Shown here in pieces: positions 1 to 5,204 of a DNA stretch of 5,358 bases (its first letter is position 1; every line of letters starts with the position of its first letter). Made by a program: the position numbers and the translations under genes. The stretch spans positions 1 to 5,358 of the forward strand of contig JAPLYR010000135.1 of the NCBI GenBank assembly GCA_026395455.1. Direction: 5' to 3'. The stretch is from Candidatus Roizmanbacteria bacterium (lineage in GTDB: Bacteria > Patescibacteriota > Microgenomatia > UBA1406 > GWC2-37-13). The notes below the pieces were generated by a model that saw nothing but the letters and a program-made list of their open reading frames with translations, did not search any database and had not been told where the DNA came from.

Positions 1-625
1 AGACGATGTTTTTAATATTTTATTTACTATATCTTTTGAAATAATAGCTTCCGATTGAACAACATATCCCCTTCCATAGATACTATTAAGCCAAGCTGGT
101 TTTTTATCAATATCAAAATTACCGGCAACCGCAATCAAAGAAGAATTTGTTTTTTGTGCAATATATTCTGTAATTTTTTGAGTTGCAATGGTAGCCATGT
201 TCATTCCCATTGCTTTGTCGGTGTCGTATGAGAATCGAATATATACATACATTCCTGCTTTTTTTATTGTGAGATCTATGAGTTTTATGTGAGAAGATGT
301 TTCCTCTGCTTTTTTTACTAAATCACTCATATGTTCCCATATCCACTTCTCAATTTTTATTGCTCCTCCAATTGATTTTGCTTTTAGCACTGGACCACGA
401 GTTACTCCAACCTTCTGAATCGTAGACATAATCCCTTTTGCATGTGTTGCTTTTGCGCCTCTACTTACCGATGCAACTAATGCTCCCTCAGTTGTTGCAA
501 GAGGTATATAAAATTCACCTTTTGCATACTCGCCTTACTTGTTGAACCTTTTTGAGAGAAATCGATAGTTTTTTTTCCAAAAATTGAGCTCGTTCTTCCT
601 TAGTTTTACATTCACTGGGTTTCAT
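1..625 (-). pseudogene. Class I HMG-CoA reductase, interrupted near N terminus, C terminus beyond window
   Basis: HMG-CoA reductase (EC 1.1.1.34) reduces HMG-CoA to mevalonate with NADPH, the committed step of the mevalonate route to isoprenoids. From 534 down to 1 an uninterrupted 178-codon frame carries family hallmarks: PLATTEGALVAS (residues 11-22, with the catalytic Glu), TRGPV (45-49), the cofactor-binding AMGMNM (108-113), and GNFDIDKKP (138-146, with the catalytic Lys). The later catalytic Asp and His lie outside the window. An in-frame TAA (535-537) directly precedes this frame, and its first ATG comes only after the ATTEG motif. A second frame starting at ATG 625 (stop 515) gives MKPSECKTKEERAQFLEKKL, which resembles the usual N terminus of small class I enzymes. 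Between the two pieces, the roughly 30-40 residues that should carry ENxIG and PVGVAGPL are absent. Either a recent out-of-frame deletion or an assembly error would explain this. The residue before AMGMNM is Lys, where most homologues have Asp. It lies 34 nt after the Yip1-like gene, probably in the same operon, with no visible Shine-Dalgarno site. Confidence 0.85.
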
Positions 626-659
626 ACAGTATTGAGTCGGTTACTGAAGCGTAAATCAT

Positions 660-1241
660 TCACACAAAAGGAATACGTGAAATTCCCATATTGTAAAGAA
701 ATATCCATAAAGGAATTGAAAGAGCGAGATAAATGAGGAGGTAGTAGATAACTCTGTATAAATGTATTCGTAATGAAAATCGAATACATAAATAGGTAAG
801 TATTAATTTCCAAATCAGCAGACTCATAGAAAAGGCAATGTAAAATATACTAAACGATTGACCTAAGATTGAAGTTGTTCGTGGTGGAGGGATAAGGAAA
901 TAAAAGAAAAGTGTTGAATAAAACCAAATAAGTGTAGGAAGGAGTGTGTATGTCCATGTCTTTATTAGTCTCTGCATTTTCTCTTGTATTGTCCCGGATG
1001 AAGGAAGAAGTGAGAAGAAAATAATTGTACCCCCATATAAGCACAGTGCTCCACTTAGTCCATTAAGCCAAAAGTGGACCGAGTTTGTGCTTATAAAATA
1101 AATAATGGTTAGTATGAGAATCCATATATATTCAGACCAGGTACTCTCCAAGCTTATTTTTCTCATGGAAGAATACGGGCTAAATATCAGTCCGATTGAT
1201 CGTTTGAAAAACATGAAAAGAGATGTGATATTAGAAGCCAT
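660..1241 (-). CDS. Yip1-like five-helix integral membrane protein
   Basis: This is a predicted integral membrane protein of 193 residues if started at ATG 1241. A TTG start at 1259 would add six residues and enlarge the overlap with the upstream gene, so ATG is preferred. Hydrophobic segments lie near residues 38-53, 63-80, 97-118, 129-151 and 163-184. The soluble N-terminal stretch contains IGLIFSPYSSMRKIS, and a TWTYTLLP motif precedes helix 3. Five helices, an N-terminal 'FSP' segment and a Pro in helix 3 fit the bacterial Yip1 family (PF04893), whose role in bacteria is poorly defined; this assignment is from pattern only. The start overlaps the end of the 62-residue membrane gene by 11 nt, which suggests translational coupling. 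There is no Shine-Dalgarno sequence. The HMG-CoA reductase start follows 34 nt downstream. Confidence 0.75.
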   Translation of the reverse strand: MASNITSLFMFFKRSIGLIFSPYSSMRKISLESTWSEYIWILILTIIYFISTNSVHFWLNGLSGALCLYGGTIIFFSLLPSSGTIQEKMQRLIKTWTYTLLPTLIWFYSTLFFYFLIPPPRTTSILGQSFSIFYIAFSMSLLIWKLILTYLCIRFSLRIHLYRVIYYLLIYLALSIPLWIFLYNMGISRIPFV

Positions 1242-1419
1242 ATTGAAGGAGTGAGACAAGTCGAACTGCTAATATCCCAAACAAATAAACTAATCCTATT
1301 GCGCCAAGTATTGAGAGTGGGACAATAAAAATAAATGGTGCAGTTTTAAAAAAAACATTTATTTTTCTATAAGGGATAGTTAGAAAAGGTATTCCAAGAT
1401 CATTTGGTTCAACAACCAT
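1231..1419 (-). CDS. Small single-pass membrane protein (62 aa), unknown function
   Basis: I do not recognise a family. The product has a short polar N terminus with a TIPYRKINVFFK stretch (residues 14-25) and one long hydrophobic helix (about 28-57, containing PLSILGAIGLVYLFGIL), and ends LLQYGF. The positive residues before the helix suggest a cytoplasmic N terminus. It starts 20 nt after the sigma-factor stop, with only a weak GAAAG 5 nt upstream of the ATG, and its 3' end overlaps the next gene's ATG by 11 nt. This packing, with no competing longer frame, argues that it is real. It could be a small partner of the Yip1-like protein or of the sigma pathway. Both ideas are inference from position. 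Confidence 0.65.
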   Translation of the reverse strand: MVVEPNDLGIPFLTIPYRKINVFFKTAPFIFIVPLSILGAIGLVYLFGILAVRLVSLLQYGF

Positions 1420-1439
1420 TGTTTCTTTCAGATGCCGTT

Positions 1440-2021
1440 TTAATAACTTTGAGGTGTTTTGTTTAATGAATTAAAGGCGGAGTATAGTTTTGAAAATTCA
1501 CGTCTTGCTCGAAAAAGCATACTTTCTGCAGCTTTAAAGTTGACCGCAAGCTTCGTGGCTATTTTCTTTACTGGAAATCCGTCTATATACTTGAGTCGTA
1601 TAATAAGGGCATATTCATGCGGAAGGTGTTTTAATATTCTTTCTACAACGTCTGCCACTTCATCTTTCTGAACTTTTTCATTAAATAGCAATGTTGCTGC
1701 TCCATTTACAATATTGTCGGGAAGTGCAGAAATCATTACTTTTTTTATTTTTTTTCTACGAATATAGTCGATTGTTTTATAGCGCGCAATGGTAAATAAA
1801 TATGCGGAGAATGAGTCAATTCTACGACCCTCACGAATGCCATCTATACATCCTAAAAAAACATCTTGGACAAGCTCCTCTGAAACCCCAACATCTCTAA
1901 TCTGTCTATTTATAAACTGGAATATTTGTCTATGGAACTTTTTATAGACTAAAAGGAGGGCATGTTCATCGCCATGTCTTATATGCTCGAGTGTTTCTTG
2001 TGTAATATCGTTCCCCTTCAT
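1440..2021 (-). CDS. ECF-type RNA polymerase sigma factor
   Basis: A 193-residue sigma-70 family protein with the two-domain layout of extracytoplasmic-function (group 4) sigma factors. Region 2 spans about residues 20-91: the core-binding SEELVQDVFLGC (47-58) matches region 2.2, and YLFTIARYKTIDYIRRKK (74-91) matches the -10 recognition segment. A linker follows. Region 4 is about 124-180: LPHEYALIIRLKYIDGFPVK, then a helix-turn-helix IATKLAVNFKAAESMLFRARREF that would contact the -35 element. It would direct RNA polymerase to a specific regulon. The ATG overlaps the stop of the upstream PP2C-like/propeller gene as ATGA, so translation is almost certainly coupled, and no separate ribosome site is visible. 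No classical anti-sigma gene (zinc-binding ZAS domain) is adjacent, so the membrane protein upstream is the best candidate regulator. The family call is firm; the regulon is unknown. Confidence 0.93.
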   Translation of the reverse strand: MKGNDITQETLEHIRHGDEHALLLVYKKFHRQIFQFINRQIRDVGVSEELVQDVFLGCIDGIREGRRIDSFSAYLFTIARYKTIDYIRRKKIKKVMISALPDNIVNGAATLLFNEKVQKDEVADVVERILKHLPHEYALIIRLKYIDGFPVKKIATKLAVNFKAAESMLFRARREFSKLYSAFNSLNKTPQSY

Positions 2022-3754
2022 AGGTCAATGCTGTACAACTTTGCGTCTTTCAGAAGAAAGGCTTTATTATTATATACCTCAACATCTGAAGCTTGAGAGA
2101 AATAGGAAGAGGCTATCTGCTTTTTATAAAGTCCATCACGTGAAGCTATATACATCACTCCATTCTTTTTATCCCATAAATACAACTCTGTCTGATCTGT
2201 GTGTGTAATGATTTTTGTTATTGTTATATTCTCTCCAGGAATAGTTATTTTAAAATCATCTCGGAGCCCTGCTGTATATTTTGTAACGATGTCTTTGTTT
2301 GCAATATAAACAGATATGTCTATCGCAAAGGTAGAATTGGCATCCATATCTGCATAGGAACCCTTAAAGTAAGATACTCTATCCCCATATCCGTCTGTTG
2401 TCACTGCATATTTATATAATGCATTGTTTCCTCCATCTAGAAGATAAATATTCCCATTGTATACTTGCATTGAACTAATAGCGCTCCATTGTGTTTCTTT
2501 TGGAATGACTACTTTTCCTTTTCCTGCTTCGTCTACCCGAAGTATTCCTTCCTCAGGATTCAATATATAAGAGTTTTTTTCATATCCAGCTACAAGTGAA
2601 TCTAAACTTACCTTTTTGGGTAATGCAATTTTCAGTAGTGATTTTTTTTCGAGAGTAAGAATGTATACTTTTCCATCAGGATTAAGAACAAACGACTTAT
2701 CTTCAAAAATATACAGTTTTGATCCTTTTGCATTCTTTTCTTCAATCGCAAAATCATAATATTCCTGTGGATCTTTATATTCTCTTTTTATAAGAGTTGA
2801 CTCTGCATCTTTTAACTTTTTCTGTAAACTCGTGATTTCATCTTGTTTATCTTTTGAAGTGGTTTTTTGTAGGGCAGCCAGTGTTCCTTTTGCTTCTTGT
2901 AACATTTGTAACCCGTCTGATACAGCCTCTGTTTTTGCCGCTGCTTGTTCAATGGTGCCTTCAATTTTCTGTTTCTTTTCTTCATATGACTGACCTTGCC
3001 CTATTTGAAGACCGCCTTTATTCTGAATTCCTTTTGATATATTCCACCCAAATAATCCCATACAGAGGATCAAAACACACCCGATAATTATTTTTTTTCG
3101 CTTCTCAAGTGTTGATACTGTTTCTATATGTTGTTTTATAAAGCCTGTGATCTGAGCACCAATACTTATTCTTGGTCCCTCACTCACATATGTTTCTGTA
3201 TGTTCTGTCATTTTTACAAAAAGCGCTACTGCACCAGTATCGTCTTCTGCCCCAACAGTTTGCTTAATTTGCTCAGGAAATTCTCTGATGGAAACATGTT
3301 TATGAAGAAGGGCTTTTGTGTGAACGACTCCTTTTAGAGATTGTGTAAAGAATGAGGTTGTGAAAACATAGAAATCATCTTTTTCATAACGCCCCGCTGC
3401 GTTTATTTCCCCGTAAATTATTCTTTCAAACATCTTTCCTCTATTGAGGTATATTTCACCGGAACCAATGGTTTTTAAGTATAGGGTTTGACTTTTTTTA
3501 TAGCCTATTGCTATAGAAGTATCTAAAGGAATATTCATTCTTTTAAGAATTTCTGATACAGAAGAATCAAAGCTTATGAGACTTTCATAGTTGGTATTTC
3601 CTATCTCTGCAAGTGCGCTCATGAGCTGCTCTCCTTGTTCACCTGTATATCCATCAAAGATCTCAACTACGCAGAAAAAGTTTTTTTCCGCAAGGAAGCC
3701 TGTGAAGCCATTTTTTTGCTCTTGTCCTAAATAGATTGAATATTCTATATCCAT
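2018..3754 (-). CDS. Membrane protein: degenerate PP2C-like domain, one TM helix, coiled coil, predicted beta-propeller
   Basis: A 578-residue protein with four parts. Residues 1-185 resemble a PP2C/PPM phosphatase: FDGYTGEQGE (33-42) at the place of DGHGG, TIGSGEIYLNRG (95-106) at that of the GDSRxYL strand, DDFYVFTTSF (126-135) where LxTDG is expected, and EDDTGAVAL (170-178) at the closing DDxT motif. D34 and D171/D172 are kept. The early N-D motif and the Asp of TDG are not seen, so catalysis is doubtful. Residues 222-237 form one membrane helix preceded by KRKK, which places the PP2C-like part in the cytoplasm. A Lys/Glu/Gln-rich coiled coil covers about 256-325. Residues 345-578 contain repeated strand-turn units (VYILTLEKKSLLKI, IYLLDGGNNALYKY, LYLWDKKNGVMYIA, AFLLKDAKLYSIDL) suggesting an extracytoplasmic beta-propeller. 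It starts at ATG 3754 without a clear Shine-Dalgarno site and overlaps the sigma gene by 4 nt. A role as sensor/regulator of that sigma factor is inference. Confidence 0.8.
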   Translation of the reverse strand: MDIEYSIYLGQEQKNGFTGFLAEKNFFCVVEIFDGYTGEQGEQLMSALAEIGNTNYESLISFDSSVSEILKRMNIPLDTSIAIGYKKSQTLYLKTIGSGEIYLNRGKMFERIIYGEINAAGRYEKDDFYVFTTSFFTQSLKGVVHTKALLHKHVSIREFPEQIKQTVGAEDDTGAVALFVKMTEHTETYVSEGPRISIGAQITGFIKQHIETVSTLEKRKKIIIGCVLILCMGLFGWNISKGIQNKGGLQIGQGQSYEEKKQKIEGTIEQAAAKTEAVSDGLQMLQEAKGTLAALQKTTSKDKQDEITSLQKKLKDAESTLIKREYKDPQEYYDFAIEEKNAKGSKLYIFEDKSFVLNPDGKVYILTLEKKSLLKIALPKKVSLDSLVAGYEKNSYILNPEEGILRVDEAGKGKVVIPKETQWSAISSMQVYNGNIYLLDGGNNALYKYAVTTDGYGDRVSYFKGSYADMDANSTFAIDISVYIANKDIVTKYTAGLRDDFKITIPGENITITKIITHTDQTELYLWDKKNGVMYIASRDGLYKKQIASSYFSQASDVEVYNNKAFLLKDAKLYSIDL

Positions 3755-3884
3755 ATGTTACTTACAGGATAACAAAACCAAGAATAAATAAAAAAATACT
3801 CATTAAAATGAGCAGTAAAGAGATAAATACTATAACCCCATTACGTTTGCACTAACTTGAATAACTCTATCCAATGTAAAAATA
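3755..3884 (-). other. Intergenic gap with a possible hydrophobic micro-ORF (about 29 aa)
   Basis: This 130-bp gap separates the PH-domain gene from the sensor/sigma cluster, and it must hold the cluster's promoter if that is not transcribed from upstream. On the minus strand, 3842 to 3762 reads NGVIVFISLLLILMSIFLFI then LGFVIL and TAA, an almost perfect membrane helix. The frame has no ATG/GTG/TTG before Met at residue 13 of that stretch (ATG 3803). A GTG CAA ACG at 3852-3844 would give M-Q-T-N-G-V if one base (3843) were absent, so it may be a frameshifted micro-gene. The stop lies 7 nt before the next ATG. A TATAGT at 3834-3829 could be a -10 box, but no good -35 accompanies it. Confidence 0.3.
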
Positions 3885-4439
3885 CTATTTATTAGTTCCA
3901 TATTCTTTTAATATGTTTTGAATAATATGTGATGCTTCTTCCGGTTGTGGAACTTGAAAAAATTCTGAGTTAATTTCTGAACCTGCAGTTTGTATAAAAA
4001 TATTCCCATAATTAAAAATGCTTGATATAAAACCACTTGACTTCACACTCACATCTTCAATATGGGATAAATTTGTGCGAGTTACGTTGCGGAACACAAG
4101 GGCATTGAAGTCAACGTCAATAACTTGTTTATTAGTAATAATCCCAATGTTGAAATACCAATTTACTATTTGAATCCATAGATACACAAATGAAAAGAAG
4201 AGGAAAAAAATATTAATGTATGTGACCTGTAGTGGATTTAAAAACTGTACAATCAGAAAATTTGAAAAGAAAATAAGAGTAAAAAATACAAGGCTATTAA
4301 AAAAGACGGGAATAAGGGTTAATGGGTGTGATCGGAGAGTAAGTATCACTTCCTCATCAGCTTTTTGATTTTCGAATCGGATATCAGGCATAACACAGAA
4401 CGAATGTGCTAGTGTATGGCGAGGCTCAAGTTGTAGCAT
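3885..4439 (-). CDS. Bacterial PH-domain (YdbS/bPH2-like) membrane protein
   Basis: A 184-residue protein with the layout of bacterial PH-domain membrane proteins (PF03703-type). It has an acidic N-terminal motif (FENQKADEEVILTLRSHPLT, 22-41), two hydrophobic hairpin helices (about 42-66 and 73-95), then a C-terminal soluble PH-like domain. In this domain WYFNIGIITNKQVIDVD (94-110) leads into the strands, followed by VTRTNLSHIEDVSV (119-132), the FNYGNIFIQTAGS turn (142-154) and a closing amphipathic helix (PEEASHIIQNILKEYG). Family members are envelope proteins of largely unknown biochemical role. The start at ATG 4439 sits 7 nt below a TATAAT, so the transcript may be leaderless; an AAGGAG at 4457-4452 is rather far away. 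Met17 (ATG 4391) is an alternative start just before the conserved part. It is divergent from the 5S gene. Confidence 0.85.
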   Translation of the reverse strand: MLQLEPRHTLAHSFCVMPDIRFENQKADEEVILTLRSHPLTLIPVFFNSLVFFTLIFFSNFLIVQFLNPLQVTYINIFFLFFSFVYLWIQIVNWYFNIGIITNKQVIDVDFNALVFRNVTRTNLSHIEDVSVKSSGFISSIFNYGNIFIQTAGSEINSEFFQVPQPEEASHIIQNILKEYGTNK

Positions 4440-4445
4440 ATAAGT

Positions 4446-4474
4446 ATTATACTCCTTAATACCCCTTGCTAAAA
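4446..4474 (-). promoter_or_regulatory. Promoter of the PH-domain gene (TATAAT, possible leaderless start)
   Basis: On the minus strand a perfect TATAAT occupies 4451-4446, and the ATG begins 7 nt below it, at the expected transcription start. The -35 region (about 4474-4469, TTTTAG) is a poor match. The AAGGAG at 4457-4452 partly explains the site as a ribosome-binding site instead, but its 12-nt spacing to the ATG is long. Confidence 0.45.
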
Positions 4475-4494
4475 GGGAAAGGTTTCGCTATAAT
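4466..4494 (+). promoter_or_regulatory. Sigma-70-type promoter of the 5S rRNA gene
   Basis: The -35 box TTGCTA (4466-4471) and the perfect -10 box TATAAT (4489-4494) are separated by exactly 17 bp. The predicted start, 7 nt below the -10, is base 4501, the first base of the mature 5S. The -35 box lies inside the inverted repeat CCCTT-GCTAA-AAGGG (4463-4477) and overlaps the -35 region of the minus-strand promoter. Confidence 0.8.
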
Positions 4495-4500
4495 ATCTCT

Positions 4501-4623
4501 TGTCCTGGTTATTGAAGCGATTTGGTACCACCCTTTCCCATCCCGAACAAGGTCGTGAAACAAATCAGCGCCTATGATACTTTTTGTTCCAAATGAAAGG
4601 GAAAGTAGGTCGTAGCCCGGACA
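4501..4623 (+). rRNA. rrf: 5S ribosomal RNA
   Basis: This is a 123-nt 5S rRNA of the large ribosomal subunit. The sequence aligns by eye with bacterial 5S: GGTACCACC and TCCCATCCCGAACAAGG (CCGAAC at 4543-4548, loop C), GTGAAAC (4555-4561), CAGCGCC then TATGATA (4566-4578, loop E), and AAAGTAGGTCG (4602-4612). The two ends pair as helix I: TGTCC (4501-4505) with GGACA (4619-4623), continuing through GG (4507-4508) with CC (4616-4617) around a mismatch. No 16S, 23S or tRNA is adjacent; both neighbours are protein genes on the other strand. The gene therefore stands alone with its own promoter and terminator, an arrangement found in some reduced or unlinked-rRNA genomes. The predicted transcription start coincides with the mature 5' end, so little or no 5' processing would be needed. 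Confidence 0.95.
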
Positions 4624-4631
4624 TTTTTTTT
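4616..4631 (+). terminator. 5S terminator: helix I strand plus T8 tract
   Basis: The 3' strand of 5S helix I (CCCGGACA, 4616-4623) is followed at once by eight Ts (4624-4631). No separate hairpin exists, so the rRNA's own folded stems would have to serve as the terminator hairpin, and the transcript would end within a few Us of the mature 3' end. The convergent gene's stop codon is only 3 bp further on. Confidence 0.7.
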
Positions 4632-4634
4632 GGC

Positions 4635-5204
4635 TTATTTTTCCAATTCGAAGGTGATATTCTTTGGAATTGTGAATGCTTCCTTATTTACTTCTTTAAT
4701 GTTTTTACACGAAGCGAATATATTTTGTAGTTCTCCTGAAGATATCCCTTGTGTCTGTGGAAACATATTAATAACTGAGTCTATTGAAATAATATCTGAG
4801 CTAAGGAGCTGTTTACCTAGTTTTATATAATTCCCCACTCCACATTTTTTCTTCCCTATTAATTCAGTTTTATTCCAAACATACAGACAATCTCCTTGTA
4901 CTAGATAGGTTCGTGAAGATGTATTACTTAAAACGGATACAGAAATTGATTCCATATTGGTTATTGCTGATGTACTTGATTCACGCGTCTTGTAGTCGCA
5001 TAGAATAGGAAGGTTGTAGTTTAATTTTTTTGATACTTTTGTGTTATTTTGTGATGATGAGGATATTGTGTTGGGAGTTTGTTCTTTTTTCAAGATAGGC
5101 GCATTATTATGAAACATGAATTTGGAGGATAATCCAAAAATAAGAACAAAAAAGGCGAGTGCAAACAAAATCAGAGAAGCATCAATTTGATTGTTGTTTT
5201 TCAT
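4635..5204 (-). CDS. Membrane-anchored exported protein with four cysteines, unknown function
   Basis: A 189-residue protein. A short N terminus (MKNNNQIDAS) leads into one hydrophobic helix (about 10-26, LILFALAFFVLIFGL). A Ser/Asn/Thr-rich linker (about 43-60) and a compact domain containing Cys69, Cys106, Cys121 and Cys166 follow. The Cys sit in ILCDY, GDCLYVWN, KKCGVGNY and ASCKNI. An uncleaved signal anchor with four Cys in an outer domain suggests two disulfides or a metal site. I do not recognise a named family. The ATG overlaps the stop of the upstream gene by 1 nt (TAATG), and that gene also has paired Cys (CYSC), so the two are probably translated together. The stop lies 3 bp from the T tract of the convergent 5S gene. 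I see no terminator of its own. Confidence 0.75.
   Translation of the reverse strand: MKNNNQIDASLILFALAFFVLIFGLSSKFMFHNNAPILKKEQTPNTISSSSQNNTKVSKKLNYNLPILCDYKTRESSTSAITNMESISVSVLSNTSSRTYLVQGDCLYVWNKTELIGKKKCGVGNYIKLGKQLLSSDIISIDSVINMFPQTQGISSGELQNIFASCKNIKEVNKEAFTIPKNITFELEK

Noticed and set aside
622..813. A 63-codon minus-strand frame whose stop overlaps ATG 625 as ATGA, which would suggest coupling to HMG-CoA reductase.
   Set aside because: It lies almost wholly inside the Yip1-like gene in another frame, has no family features and no ribosome site. The ATGA is probably coincidence.
2018..2020. Possible UGA recoding, as in some Patescibacteria (UGA as Gly).
   Set aside because: Reading UGA as sense would run the sensor protein past the ATGA overlap, where its propeller naturally ends. 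The large genes contain no internal UGA that would need recoding.
2201..3337. Plus-strand open frames at 2201-2419, 2854-3087 and 3128-3337.
   Set aside because: All are antisense to the long sensor gene, whose domains and coupling are convincing. Their Cys/Phe/Leu-rich translations look like shadows.
3796..3815. Hairpin CTCAT-TTTA-ATGAG followed by a T-rich run on the minus strand, as a terminator after the PH-domain gene.
   Set aside because: The stem is only five or six weak pairs, the T run is broken by A, and the bases are equally explained by the hydrophobic micro-ORF codons.
4630..4830. A plus-strand 66-codon frame directly after the 5S gene.
   Set aside because: It is antisense to the four-Cys gene, begins within/next to the 5S terminator, and shows no ribosome site or family motif.
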